Assembly: GCF_009671205.1 (NCBI RefSeq)
Contig: NZ_CP045309.1
Coordinates: 6,652,001-6,716,000 of the forward strand
DNA: 64,000 nucleotides
Direction: 5' to 3'
From: Micromonospora terminaliae
GTDB lineage: Bacteria; Actinomycetota; Actinomycetes; Mycobacteriales; Micromonosporaceae
Shown here: positions 35,467-44,431 of the stretch, in pieces
How the letters are laid out: each line of letters begins with the position of its first letter
Numbering within the stretch: the first letter of the stretch is position 1
Position numbers and translations under genes: made by a program
Notes under the pieces: generated by a model
Told to the model about the DNA's origin: nothing
Database searches by the model: none
Seen by the model: the letters and a program-made list of their open reading frames with translations, nothing else

Positions 35467-36216
35467 CTACCAGGGCAGCACGCCGTAGCCGCCGCCCGCG
35501 TCCATCTGGTAGCCCCAGAGCAGGCCGCTCGGCCCGTCCGCCGGCAGGGTCGCCAGGTGCACGCTGACCTCCGCGCCCTCCTCCGGGGTGCGGAACCCGC
35601 TGTGGTGGTTCAGGTCGGTGGCGCAGTAGCCGGGGTTCGCGGCGTTCACCTTGATCGGGGTGTCCCGCAGTTCCTTGGCGTACATGGCGGTGACCATGTT
35701 CAGCGCCGTCTTCGAGGACGGGTAGGGGACCGAGGTCAGCGCGAACAGGGCGCCCTCCGGGTCGGTCATCACGCCGATCGAGCCGACCTCGCTGGAGACG
35801 TTCACGATCCGGGCGGCCGGCGCCCGCCGCAGCAGCGGCAGCAGCGCGTTGGTCACCGCGACCACGCCGAACACGTTCGTCTCGTACACCTCGCGCAGCG
35901 AGTCGAGGGTGGTCTCGCTGGGCAGCCCGGCGCCGTCGGCCCGGATGATGCCCGCGTTGTTGACCAGCACGTCCAGGTGGCCGTACTCCCGCTCGACCAG
36001 CCCGGCCGCGGCGGCGACCGACGCCGCGTCGGTGACCTCCAGCGGCACGAAGCGCGCGTCGGTCCCCTCGGCGCGCAGTTTGTCCGCCGCCTCCCGGCCG
36101 CGCGCGGCGTCGCGCGCGCCGACCAGCACGGTCATCCCGCGCGCGCCGAGCTGCCGGGCGGTGGCCAGGCCGATTCCCTTGTTGGCCCCGGTGATCAGGG
36201 CGGTCGTCGTCGTCAT
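35467..36216 (-). CDS. SDR family oxidoreductase
   Basis: Classical SDR of 249 residues: GANKGIGLATARQL (10-23), NNAG near 89, SSE near 143 and YPSSK as catalytic Tyr/Lys near 167-171. Resembles carbonyl-reductase-like SDRs. Divergent from an XRE/MmyB-like gene with a 17-bp palindrome between; the same gene pair occurs at 14287-15996. Confidence 0.9.
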   Translation of the reverse strand: MTTTTALITGANKGIGLATARQLGARGMTVLVGARDAARGREAADKLRAEGTDARFVPLEVTDAASVAAAAGLVEREYGHLDVLVNNAGIIRADGAGLPSETTLDSLREVYETNVFGVVAVTNALLPLLRRAPAARIVNVSSEVGSIGVMTDPEGALFALTSVPYPSSKTALNMVTAMYAKELRDTPIKVNAANPGYCATDLNHHSGFRTPEEGAEVSVHLATLPADGPSGLLWGYQMDAGGGYGVLPW

Positions 36217-36267
36217 GCCGTCGAGGCTGCCGCCGGGTGCGGGCGGGCGGGAGAGGCCCGCCGAGGC

Positions 36268-36284
36268 TGGTACCGGCGGTACCA
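36268..36284. promoter_or_regulatory. 17-bp palindromic operator candidate
   Basis: TGGTACCG-G-CGGTACCA, perfect, located 51 bp before the SDR start and 34 bp before the XRE start. Likely bound by the neighbouring XRE regulator. Confidence 0.55.
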
Positions 36285-36318
36285 CCTCCGGCGGCCGGCG
36301 ATGCGGCAGGCTTGGGGT

Positions 36319-37155
36319 GTGAGTACCCTGCGCCGCGACGAGCTGGCGAACTTCCTGCGCACCCGCCGCGCCCGGTTGCGCCCCGCCGAGGTCGGCCTCC
36401 CCGAGGGGGTACGCCGCCGCACGCCGGGCCTGCGCCGCCAGGAGGTCGCCCAGCTCGCCGGGATGTCCATCGACTACTACATCCGGCTGGAGCAGGGGCG
36501 CGGCCCGCACCCGTCGCGGCAGGTGCTCGCCGCGCTGGCCCGGGCGCTGCTGCTGAGCCGCGACGAGCGGGCGTACCTGTTCCGGGTCGCCGGGGAGGCC
36601 CCGCCGGACGCGACCGGGCCCGGCCGGGAGGTGTCGCCGGGCATGCGGCACCTGCTCGACGCCATGGCGGAGACACCCGCGTACCTGGTCGACGCCGCGT
36701 ACGAGATCCTGGCCTGGAACCGGCTGGCCGCCTGGTTCGTCGGCGACCTGTCGGCGGTCCCGCCCGGCGAGCGCAGCATGGTGCGCTGGATGTTCGGCGC
36801 GACGGTGCCCGAGTCGCACTGGGCCGACCCGGAGGTGCTGCGCTTCGCCCGGACCACCGTGGCCGACCTGCGGGCCGCGTACGGGCGCTACCCGGCCGAC
36901 CCGGCGCTGTCCGCGCTGGTCACCGAGCTGCTCGGGTTGTCCCCGCGGTTCGCCGCGCTCTGGGCGGAACACGAGGTGGGGGAGCGGCGCCCGACCGTCA
37001 AGCGGGTCGCCCACCCGGAGCTGGGCCCGCTGGAGTTCGAGTGCCGGGTGCTGCACGTGCCGGAGACCGACCAGCGGTTGATCGTCTACGTCGCCGCGCC
37101 GGGGTCGCCGACGCAGGCCGCGTTCCGCCGGATCGGGGAGCGGGTCGGTTCCTGA
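36319..37155 (+). CDS. XRE family regulator with MmyB-like domain
   Basis: 278 residues. HTH about 3-78 (LRRQEVAQLAGMSIDYYIRLEQGRG split after LAG) and MmyB-like domain (AYLVDAAYEILAWNRLAAWF near 125; HPELGPLEFECRVL near 237). GTG 36319 is preferred because the protein then starts STLRRDELANFLRTRRARL as in relatives; an in-frame ATG at 36301 has no ribosome site. Paralog of the 15151 regulator. Confidence 0.86.
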   Translation: MSTLRRDELANFLRTRRARLRPAEVGLPEGVRRRTPGLRRQEVAQLAGMSIDYYIRLEQGRGPHPSRQVLAALARALLLSRDERAYLFRVAGEAPPDATGPGREVSPGMRHLLDAMAETPAYLVDAAYEILAWNRLAAWFVGDLSAVPPGERSMVRWMFGATVPESHWADPEVLRFARTTVADLRAAYGRYPADPALSALVTELLGLSPRFAALWAEHEVGERRPTVKRVAHPELGPLEFECRVLHVPETDQRLIVYVAAPGSPTQAAFRRIGERVGS

Positions 37156-37158
37156 GCC

Positions 37159-37195
37159 CGCGATCGGGGGCCGGCGGTCCGGCCTCCCGGTCGCG
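37159..37195. terminator. imperfect bidirectional hairpin
   Basis: Inner GGCCGG/CCGGCC stem and outer CGCGA/TCGCG pairing with a small internal mismatch, between convergent stops at 37155 and 37204. Confidence 0.4.
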
Positions 37196-37203
37196 ACGGC
37201 GGC

Positions 37204-38058
37204 TCAGTCGGGCACGTAGTCGAAGGTGTCCGGGTTCGGGCCCTGCCGGCCGGCCTCGCCCTTGTCCAGGCCGTTGAGGCGGTCCATGGACGCGTCGTCC
37301 AGCGCGAAGTCGAAGATCTGGAAGTTCTCCTCGATCCGGCTCGGCGTGGTCGACTTCGGGAAGACGATGTCGCCGCGCTGGACGTGCCAGCGCAGCACCA
37401 CCTGGGCCGGGGTCCGCCCGACCTCCTCGGCGATGTCGACGACGGTCGGGTCGTCCAGCACCTTGCCCTGGGCGATCGGCGACCACGCCTCGGTGAGGAT
37501 GTTGTGCGCCTTGCCGTAGGCGCGCACCTCCTCGTTGGCGAAGTACGGGTGCACCTCGATCTGGTTCACCGCCGGCGTGACCTCCGCCTCGGCGGCCAGC
37601 CGCTCCAGGTGGGCCACCTGGAAGTTGGAGACGCCGATCGACCTGACCCGGCCGTCGCGCTGCAACTCCTCCAGCACCCGCCAGGTCGAGACGAAGTCGC
37701 CGTCGTACAGGGTCGGCAGCGGCCAGTGGATGAGGAACAGATCGAGGTAGTCGAACTTCAGCTCCGCGAGGGTCGAGTCGAACGCCTTGCGGGCGTCGTC
37801 CGGGCGGTGGAAGCCGTTGTTCAGCTTGCTGGTGACGAAGACCTCGCTCCGGTCCAGCCCGGAGGTGCGCACCGCCTGACCGACCTCGGCCTCGTTGCCG
37901 TACATCTCGGCGGTGTCGATGTGCCGGTAGCCGATCTCGAGCGCCCTGCTGACGGCCTGCGCGGTGTCCTTCGGCTCGATCTGGAAGACCCCGAAGCCGA
38001 GCTGGGGGATGGTGTTGCCGTCGTTGAGTGAGATGTCGGGAACGCTGTTCGGGGCCAT
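37204..38058 (-). CDS. aldo/keto reductase (diketogulonate-reductase type)
   Basis: 284 residues with the full AKR5-type set: IPQLGFGVFQI, HIDTAEMYGNE (Asp, Tyr), FVTSKLNN (Lys), DLFLIHWPLP (His), SIGVSNFQVAHLERL and VFPKSTTPSRIEENF. Cytoplasmic NADPH-dependent carbonyl reductase; physiological substrate unknown. Confidence 0.9.
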   Translation of the reverse strand: MAPNSVPDISLNDGNTIPQLGFGVFQIEPKDTAQAVSRALEIGYRHIDTAEMYGNEAEVGQAVRTSGLDRSEVFVTSKLNNGFHRPDDARKAFDSTLAELKFDYLDLFLIHWPLPTLYDGDFVSTWRVLEELQRDGRVRSIGVSNFQVAHLERLAAEAEVTPAVNQIEVHPYFANEEVRAYGKAHNILTEAWSPIAQGKVLDDPTVVDIAEEVGRTPAQVVLRWHVQRGDIVFPKSTTPSRIEENFQIFDFALDDASMDRLNGLDKGEAGRQGPNPDTFDYVPD

Positions 38059-38198
38059 GGAAGCCTCATCTCCGATCGTCCGGGGTGCCCGGGAACGCTT
38101 CCACGCGCGGTGCCGGGCCTGCCACCCGGGGTTTCTACCCGCTCGACCCGGCTCGTCACGGCCGCCACCGGGGTGATCTGCGCCGCCATCGGGCCCGC

Positions 38199-39173
38199 TC
38201 AGCTCCCCGGCGGCTGCTGGCCGGCCTCGAAGAGCACCGGCCAGGGCCGGGCGGCCGCCGCGAGCGCCGCGGTCGCGGGCGGCGGCTCCGCGACGGCCAG
38301 CACCTCGGCCGCGAGCTGCCCGAACATCGGGGCCGCCGGGTGCCCGGCTCGGGCCGGCCAGGCCGCCGAGGTCCGCTTGACCAGCGGCGCGCCGGCGAGC
38401 GGCCGCCAGGCGACCCGCGGCTCGCGGCGGGCCACCGCCTCCGGCTCCAGGGCGACCGCGCCGCCGGCCAGCAGCAGCCCGAACAGGAACTCCGGGTTGC
38501 GGGCGGGCCGGACCCGCGCCGGCACGAAGCCGTGCCGGCGGCAGACCGCCAGCAGGTGCCCGTGCCAGCCGGGCGCGGTGGCCGGGGGCGCGGTGATCAG
38601 ATCCAGGCCGGCGAGGTCGGCCAGCGCCACCTCGCGGGCCCGGGCCGCCGGGGCGGCCCGGGGCAGCAGCACGCCGACCGGCGTGTCCACGGCCGGGCCG
38701 AAGCGCAGCCCGGCCTCCTCCACCGGGTGGTGCAGCAGGCCCACGTCGAGCCGCCCCTCGGCCAGCATCCGCCGTTGCTCCGCGCTGGTCAGCTCGTGCA
38801 GGTCCAGGTCGAGCCCGGGCGCCCGGGCCGCGAGCCCGTCGAGCAGCGCGCGCAGCGTCGCGGCCGGGGTCTCCGGGGGTACGCCGGCGCGCAGCACGCC
38901 GAGCGCGCCCCGGCGCACCTGGTCGACCAGGTTGCGCAGCCGGCGCTCCCCGGCGAGCAGCTCGTCGGCCTCGCCCAGCAGGAGTTGGCCGGCCGTGGTG
39001 AGCCGGACCTGGCGCTGCGACCGGTCGAAGAGGCTGGCGCCCAGCTCGCGTTCCAGCCGCTGGATCGACTGGCTGAGCGGCGGCTGCGCCATGCCGAGCG
39101 CCTCGGCGGCCCGCCCGAAGTGCAGCTCCCGGGCCACCACCACGAAGTGCCGCAGGTGTCGCAGCAGGTCCAC
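38199..39173 (-). CDS. LysR family transcriptional regulator
   Basis: 324 residues: HTH at 1-60 (HFGRAAEALGMAQPPLSQSI) and a periplasmic-binding-like effector domain. GTG 39173 is set by a TAGGGT -10 box seven bases upstream; earlier in-frame sequence is not supported. It is divergent from the beta-lactamase-like gene with only 48 bp between, the classical AmpR-ampC arrangement, so it probably activates that gene. Confidence 0.88.
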   Translation of the reverse strand: MDLLRHLRHFVVVARELHFGRAAEALGMAQPPLSQSIQRLERELGASLFDRSQRQVRLTTAGQLLLGEADELLAGERRLRNLVDQVRRGALGVLRAGVPPETPAATLRALLDGLAARAPGLDLDLHELTSAEQRRMLAEGRLDVGLLHHPVEEAGLRFGPAVDTPVGVLLPRAAPAARAREVALADLAGLDLITAPPATAPGWHGHLLAVCRRHGFVPARVRPARNPEFLFGLLLAGGAVALEPEAVARREPRVAWRPLAGAPLVKRTSAAWPARAGHPAAPMFGQLAAEVLAVAEPPPATAALAAAARPWPVLFEAGQQPPGS

Positions 39174-39180
39174 GACGGGC

Positions 39181-39215
39181 ACCCTACGCCCGCCCCGGCC
39201 GCCGCTGGTTAGCGT
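39181..39215. promoter_or_regulatory. back-to-back leaderless promoters
   Basis: TAGGGT on the minus strand (39181-39186) serves lysR; TAGCGT on the plus strand (39210-39215) serves the lactamase-like gene. Both lie 6-7 bases from the start codons, so the 48-bp gap must also carry any LysR site. Confidence 0.5.
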
Positions 39216-39221
39216 GTCGGG

Positions 39222-40103
39222 GTGAGCGCGGAGCGGATCGGGGAGATCTTCGAGCGGGCCGGCATCAGCGGCTGCCTGCACGTCGAGGACGTCGACGCGC
39301 CGGGACGGGCGGTGGCGCTGCGGGCCGACGAGCAGGTGGTGATCGCCTCCGTGTTCAAGATCCTGCTGGCGCTGGAGTTCGCCCGGCAGGTCGTCGCCGG
39401 TCAGCTCGACCCGGTCGAGCGGGTGCTGGTCGGCGCCGGCGACCGGCTCGGTGGCTGGGGCGTCGCCGGCTGCGCCGACGACGTCGAGGTGTCCCTGCGG
39501 GACCTGGCCTACTTCGCCATGTCGGTGAGCGACAACACGGCCGCCGACCTGCTGCTGCGCCGGGTCGGCCCGGACGTGCTGCCGATGCTCGCCGCCGAGC
39601 TGGACCTGCCGCGTACCCGGATCGTCGGCGGTCCCCGGCAGCTGGTCGAGACGATGCTCGCCGACGTGGGCGCCCGCACCGAGGCCGACTTCGCGCGGAT
39701 CTTCCCCACCCTGCCGCCGGAGCGGGTCCGGGCCATGCGGGTGTTCGACCCGGCGCACACCACCTCCAGCACGGCCCGGGAGATGACCCGGCTGCTCGGC
39801 CTGATCTGGCGGGACGAGGCGGGACCGCCGACCGCGTGCGCCATGGTGCGCGAGCTGATGGCCCGGCAGCTGTTCTGGACCCGGCTGGCCTCCGGCTTCC
39901 CGCCGGGCGTCCGGGTCGCCGGGAAGACCGGCACCCTGCCCGGCCTGCACCTGGAGGCCGGGGTCGTCGAGTACCCCGACGGCGGCCGGTACGCGGTCGC
40001 CGTGTTCGCCCGCACCGAGCGGCTCAGCACCCGCCGGATCGACGTGGACCTGGCCATGGGCGAGGCGGCCCGGGCCGCCGTCGAGGCGCTGCGCGCCGGC
40101 TGA
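39222..40103 (+). CDS. class A beta-lactamase-like serine hydrolase without signal peptide
   Basis: 293 residues with SxxK as S43-VFK-46, SDN at 103-105 and KTG near 230 (VAGKTGTLP). The Glu166-equivalent ExxLN motif is not clear; the region RVFDPAHTTSSTAREM sits where the omega loop is expected, so deacylation may be impaired. There is no Sec or Tat signal: the protein starts SAERIGEIFERAG, fixed by a TAGCGT -10 box six bases before GTG 39222. It is therefore probably cytoplasmic and may not act on beta-lactams. Confidence 0.8.
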   Translation: MSAERIGEIFERAGISGCLHVEDVDAPGRAVALRADEQVVIASVFKILLALEFARQVVAGQLDPVERVLVGAGDRLGGWGVAGCADDVEVSLRDLAYFAMSVSDNTAADLLLRRVGPDVLPMLAAELDLPRTRIVGGPRQLVETMLADVGARTEADFARIFPTLPPERVRAMRVFDPAHTTSSTAREMTRLLGLIWRDEAGPPTACAMVRELMARQLFWTRLASGFPPGVRVAGKTGTLPGLHLEAGVVEYPDGGRYAVAVFARTERLSTRRIDVDLAMGEAARAAVEALRAG

Positions 40104-40257
40104 TTTCCCGGCCGCCCCGCTCGATGGGCAGGGCGGTGACCTGCGGTGATATCCGGACGCGTATCGGCCGTGCCGCCGGACGATCTTGGACATGGGCGGG
40201 CGGCCGGTGGTGGGGTGGGTCCACCGATCAACCGGTCCCGCACGGGGAGGACACTCC

Positions 40258-41241
40258 ATGCTCGACAAACGGTCCTACGACCGCCGCCGTTTCCTGCGCG
40301 ATGCCGCCGTCGGCACCGCCGCCGTGTCGACGGCCGGCCTGGTCGCCGGCGCGCCCGCCGCGCCGGCGCGGGCCGCCGCGGCTCCCGTCCCGGCCGGGGC
40401 CCGCCGCGGCGGCGCCGTCAGCTTCCGCTGGTGGGGCACGTCCGGCTGGCGGATCGACATCGGCGACCGCACGGTGCTGGTCGACCCGTACCTGAGCCGC
40501 TTCGACACCGGACTGTTCCGGGGCGCGTTCGACGAGAACACCCCGCTGGAGGTGCGGCCCACCGTGATCGACCCGCTGGTGGAGCGGGCCGAGAACATCC
40601 TGGTCACGCACACCCACTGGGACCACTTCGCCGACGTGCCGTACCTCGCCGGGCGGACCGGCGCCCGGGTTGTCGGCACCCTGACCGCCTACCACCTCGG
40701 GCTGGCCCACGGGCTGCCGTCCGGGCAGCTCGCTCCGGTCAAGGGCGGCGAGGTGCTCGACTTCGGCGCGTACACGGTCGAGGTGGTCAGCTCGCTGCAC
40801 AGCCGCAACGGCGCCTGGTCGATGGCCTTCCCGGGGGTGCGGGTCAGCCGGCCGCCGAAGCCCGAGAAGATCTCCGACCTGCCCGAGGGCGACACCCTGG
40901 CGTACCAGATCCGGGTCGACGGCGGGCCGTCGGTGTTCTTCATGGGGGCGAGCGACTTCGCCGAGCGCAACCTGGTCGGGCTGGCCCCCGACGTGGCCAT
41001 GGTGGCCTCCGCCGCGACCACCGCCACGGCCGACTACGTGCCCCGGCTCATGGCCGCGCTCGACCACCCGAAGGTGGTGGTGCCGGTGCACTGGGACAAC
41101 TTCGAGACCCCGCTGACGAACCCGCCGACGGTGGCGCCGACCGACCGGCAGCGCCTCGACGACCTGATCGCCGCCGTGCGGAAGGCTTCGCCGCGCAGCC
41201 GCGTGCTGGTGCCGGAGTACCACACGGCGTACCACTTCTGA
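40258..41241 (+). CDS. Tat-exported metallo-beta-lactamase-fold hydrolase
   Basis: 327 residues. Twin-arginine signal (RRRFLRDAAVGTAAVSTAGL, about 9-28) and Ala-rich cleavage region, then an MBL fold: ILVTHTHWDHFAD near 117-129, LHSRNGAW near 181, FMGASDFAE near 226 and VVPVHWDN near 280. Related to UlaG-like/YcbL lactonase-type hydrolases. GGGGAGGA precedes ATG 40258. Exported folded with its metal; substrate unknown. Confidence 0.85.
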   Translation: MLDKRSYDRRRFLRDAAVGTAAVSTAGLVAGAPAAPARAAAAPVPAGARRGGAVSFRWWGTSGWRIDIGDRTVLVDPYLSRFDTGLFRGAFDENTPLEVRPTVIDPLVERAENILVTHTHWDHFADVPYLAGRTGARVVGTLTAYHLGLAHGLPSGQLAPVKGGEVLDFGAYTVEVVSSLHSRNGAWSMAFPGVRVSRPPKPEKISDLPEGDTLAYQIRVDGGPSVFFMGASDFAERNLVGLAPDVAMVASAATTATADYVPRLMAALDHPKVVVPVHWDNFETPLTNPPTVAPTDRQRLDDLIAAVRKASPRSRVLVPEYHTAYHF

Positions 41242-41251
41242 GCGTGCTGGT

Positions 41252-41283
41252 GGAGGGGCCGGGTCACGGGGGCCGGTCCCTCC
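41252..41283. terminator. bidirectional hairpin terminator
   Basis: 11-bp stem with one G-T pair (41252-41262 with 41273-41283), flanked by TGAGCG/CGCTCA, between convergent genes. Confidence 0.6.
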
Positions 41284-41285
41284 GC

Positions 41286-41825
41286 TCAGCCGGCGGCCAG
41301 GTCCCGCAGGGCCAGCACCGACTTCCAGTTCCGGGTGGTCGCCACCACGCCCAGCTTCTTCTCCAGGTGGGCGTTGGTGAACTTCGTCCGCCCGTAGCCG
41401 CCGTCGGGGAAGTGCAGGTGGACCTCGCGACCGTCGACCGCGAACTCCAGGTTCTCGCCGGCCGGCGCGGCCAGGTCCCGGACCCGGGCTCTGCTCGGCG
41501 CGGCGGCGAGGAAGGCCACCAGCACCCGGGTCGGGTCGTCCTGCTTCCCGGCGTACGGGCTGGCCGCCACGACGGCCGCGAGCTCGTCGCCGCTGCGTAC
41601 CAGCACCGGCACGCGCAGGTCCAGCTCGTCGGCGAGCTTGCGCGCGATGCCGTCGGCCAGGATGTCGTCCTTCGTGGGCGGACTGCTGAAGACCACGTTG
41701 CCGCTCTGCAGGTAGGTCTTGACGTCCCCGTGCCCGAGGTCGCTCACGAGGCGGCGCAGGTCGGCCATGGCGAGCCGCGTGGTGCCGACGTTGACGCCCC
41801 GCAGCAGGGCGGCGTAGCGGGTCAT
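41286..41825 (-). CDS. DUF1697 family protein
   Basis: 179 residues with the family hallmarks YAALLRGVNVG at the start, TYLQSGNVVFSS near 37 and LEKKLGVVATTRNWKSVLAL near 153. Widespread in soil actinobacteria; biochemical role unknown. The ATG at 41825 is preceded by GAGG. Confidence 0.88.
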   Translation of the reverse strand: MTRYAALLRGVNVGTTRLAMADLRRLVSDLGHGDVKTYLQSGNVVFSSPPTKDDILADGIARKLADELDLRVPVLVRSGDELAAVVAASPYAGKQDDPTRVLVAFLAAAPSRARVRDLAAPAGENLEFAVDGREVHLHFPDGGYGRTKFTNAHLEKKLGVVATTRNWKSVLALRDLAAG

Positions 41826-42189
41826 GGGGCCTCCTCGCGCCGGCGTCACTCGCCCACCCAGCCTAGAACGGGCGGCCGTCCGGGGCCCGAACGGTGGTCG
41901 GCCCGGGCCCGGTCGGGACGAGGTGGACGGCCGGGCGGACGCCGGCCCCTCGGCCGATCCGCCGAACCGGATCGGCCGCCCGCCGACCGGGGTCGCACGT
42001 GCGGTCAGGTGACTCACGTTCGTGACGAATTTGTGACCTGCGGCCGCCTCCCCCGGCACCGTCGCAAGTGGTTGCCTGAAGACAAAATTCCCCTGGTCAG
42101 CTGCCACCTCGGTGGCACGCAACGGGGGCATCTGCACACCCGACGGCGGTGGCCGGAGCTGATCACCGCCTCACGGCAGGAGGCACCAC
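41826..42189 (+). promoter_or_regulatory. long leader/promoter region of the secreted protease
   Basis: 364 bp without a gene. Three GTGAC motifs (starting 42009, 42022, 42033) precede a locally AT-richer stretch (GAAGACAAAATTC). Further down, TGCCACC-TC-GGTGGCA (42102-42117) is a 7-bp hairpin closed by an outer CCCC/GGGG pairing (42090-42093 with 42124-42127). This may be a structured 5' UTR; I do not recognise a known riboswitch. Confidence 0.4.
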
Positions 42190-44319
42190 GTGCGAATGCG
42201 ACGACCGAGCCGGATCGCGGCCGCGGTGGCGGGCGTGACGGCGCTCGCCTTCACGGTCTCGGCCCCCGCCCAGGCCAACGACCACGAGAACCTTCCCGGC
42301 GAACCGACCATCACGCTGCCGATCAACGACAGCGCGGCGGGCGGCACCTACAACCAGGACTTCACCCGGGTCTACGCCAACACGACACCCGACGGCACGC
42401 CGGTCTACATCTACGTACCGAAGGGCACCCCGCTCGACGGCACCGCGCCGGTCGGCGTGGCCAGCCTCGACCCGCAGTTCGACCACAACCCGGGCGACGC
42501 GTTCCACCCCTGCGCGACCGCCACGGCCGCGCAGTTCACCCTCACCCAGGCGGAGATCAACTACGTCGGCGACAAGCTCGCCAACCAGATCGTCGCCGTG
42601 GACGAGGAGCACTTCGGGCCGATGGACGCGGCCGACCCGGACGAGCCGGCCAGCGACTCGCTGGTCATGGTGCTCTACAACATCCAGGACGACGCCTACT
42701 ACGACTGCGCGCAGACGTCGTACACGGCCGGCTACTTCGCGCCGGACTTCATCGACAGCGTCGGCATGAACGTCATCGTGGTCGACGCCCTGGACTGGGC
42801 GAACCGGGTCGGGCCGAACGACTCGCCGTGGCGGGACGCCAACCCGGCCAACGACCGCCCCGAGCTGTACGAGGGCACCGTCGCGCACGAGCTGCAGCAC
42901 CTGCTGCACAACTACAGCGACCCGGGCGAGCTGTCCTGGGTCGACGAGGGCCTGGCCGACTTCGCGATCTTCCTCAACGGCCTGGACGCCGGCGGCTCGC
43001 ACCTGAGCAACCAGCAGGTCTTCTACGAGGAGACCTCGCTGACCCGGTGGGGCAGCACCCTGGCCAACTACGGCGCCTCGTTCACCTACTTCCAGTACCT
43101 CTGGGAGCAGGCCGGCGGCAACGGTGACGGCACCTACACGCCGGACAAGCAGTACGACGGCAAGGCCGGTGACCTCCTCATCAAGAAGATCTTCGAGGAG
43201 CAGGCCGACGGCATGGCCGGCGTGCAGAACGCCATCGACTCGTTCAACGCGCAGACCGGCGCGCACCTGCGCAGCGCCGCCGACCTGTTCCGGGACTGGT
43301 CGGTGGCCGTCTACCTGGACGACGAGGACTCGCCGATCTACGACATCAAGGCGTTCGACTTCGGCAACCCGGCGGACACCAGCTGGACCATCGACATCGC
43401 CGACGACGTGTTCTGGTCCGGCCGCGGCCGTTACCAGGGCGCCACTCCCGAGGCCAAGTGGGCGCGGCTGAAGAACCGCCAGGACACCACCGCGGTGCCG
43501 TTCGGCATGTCGGTCGAGCGGTTCCGCAACCCCGGCCCGACCGTGGCCCTGGAGTTCGACGGCGACGACGAGACCGTGATCCCGCCGCACACCGGCACCA
43601 CCCACTGGTACGCCGGCTACGAGAGCCAGAACGACAACGTCCTCGACGTCACCACCTCCGGTGCGGTCACGTCGCTGGACTTCTGGAGCTGGTACTTCAT
43701 CGAGGAGGGCTGGGACTACGGCTTCGTCGAGGCGCTCGTCGGCGGCAACTGGGTGACCGTCCCGGTGCGCAACGACGCCGGTCAGGTCGTCACCACCAAC
43801 GACGACCCGCACGGCAACAACGAGGAGGGCAACGGCCTCACCGGCACCTCCGGCGGCCGGTACTTCGTCGACGACCCGGTCTACCAGCACCTGACCGCCG
43901 ACCTGCCGGCCGGCACGACGGACGTGCGGTTCCGCTACTCCACCGACGCCGCGTACATGGACACCGGCTGGTTCGTGGACGACGTGAAGGTCAACGGCGC
44001 CGACGCGACCCTCACCTCGGCGGCGGGCAACTGGTTCGCCACCAGCGGCGTGCAGGACAACAACTGGACGGTCCAGGTGGTCAGCCACTGCGACCTCACG
44101 CCGGGTGTCACCTCGCCCGGCGAGACCACCGACGGCGCGGGCAACTGGGTCTACCGGTCCACCGGCGACCAGTTCACCGCCGGGGGCCTGCGGACCAGGT
44201 GTGCCAACGGCAACCAGGACGACTTCGCCGTCCTGATCTCCAACCTGCCGACCGGTGACCTCACCTACCTGGACGCGGACTACACCTTCCGGGTGAAGAA
44301 CACGGGCAACGGCAAGTAG
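42190..44319 (+). CDS. secreted HExxH metallopeptidase (M6/immune-inhibitor-like)
   Basis: 709 residues with a Sec signal (about 1-30, ending SAPAQAN). The zinc motif HELQHLLH is at 233-240 with the third ligand probably Glu in WVDEGLADF; NVIVVDALDW lies upstream. The C-terminal half (about 460-700) is a beta-rich region with WFVDDVKVNG, as in MAM/immune-inhibitor-A modules. GTG 42190 follows GGAGG by six bases. Monocistronic with a long leader and a strong terminator. Likely a nutritional or virulence-type exoprotease; the exact clan is uncertain. Confidence 0.8.
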   Translation: MRMRRPSRIAAAVAGVTALAFTVSAPAQANDHENLPGEPTITLPINDSAAGGTYNQDFTRVYANTTPDGTPVYIYVPKGTPLDGTAPVGVASLDPQFDHNPGDAFHPCATATAAQFTLTQAEINYVGDKLANQIVAVDEEHFGPMDAADPDEPASDSLVMVLYNIQDDAYYDCAQTSYTAGYFAPDFIDSVGMNVIVVDALDWANRVGPNDSPWRDANPANDRPELYEGTVAHELQHLLHNYSDPGELSWVDEGLADFAIFLNGLDAGGSHLSNQQVFYEETSLTRWGSTLANYGASFTYFQYLWEQAGGNGDGTYTPDKQYDGKAGDLLIKKIFEEQADGMAGVQNAIDSFNAQTGAHLRSAADLFRDWSVAVYLDDEDSPIYDIKAFDFGNPADTSWTIDIADDVFWSGRGRYQGATPEAKWARLKNRQDTTAVPFGMSVERFRNPGPTVALEFDGDDETVIPPHTGTTHWYAGYESQNDNVLDVTTSGAVTSLDFWSWYFIEEGWDYGFVEALVGGNWVTVPVRNDAGQVVTTNDDPHGNNEEGNGLTGTSGGRYFVDDPVYQHLTADLPAGTTDVRFRYSTDAAYMDTGWFVDDVKVNGADATLTSAAGNWFATSGVQDNNWTVQVVSHCDLTPGVTSPGETTDGAGNWVYRSTGDQFTAGGLRTRCANGNQDDFAVLISNLPTGDLTYLDADYTFRVKNTGNGK

Positions 44320-44333
44320 CCACACCATCCCGT

Positions 44334-44366
44334 TCGGGCCCGCGCCGCACCTCGGCGCGGGCCCGA
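44334..44366 (+). terminator. hairpin terminator after the protease
   Basis: Perfect 14-bp stem (44334-44347 with 44353-44366) and a CACCT loop, 14 bases after the stop. Confidence 0.7.
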
Positions 44367-44431
44367 CGCGTCCCGGAGGCCGGTCACCATCCTGAGCGGC
44401 TTTCACGTCACCCCGCAGGACGGTGGCGAAG

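Noticed and set aside
42081..42180. c-di-AMP (ydaO) riboswitch before the secreted protease
   Set aside because: Some hairpins are present, but the conserved ydaO sequence blocks are not recognisable.
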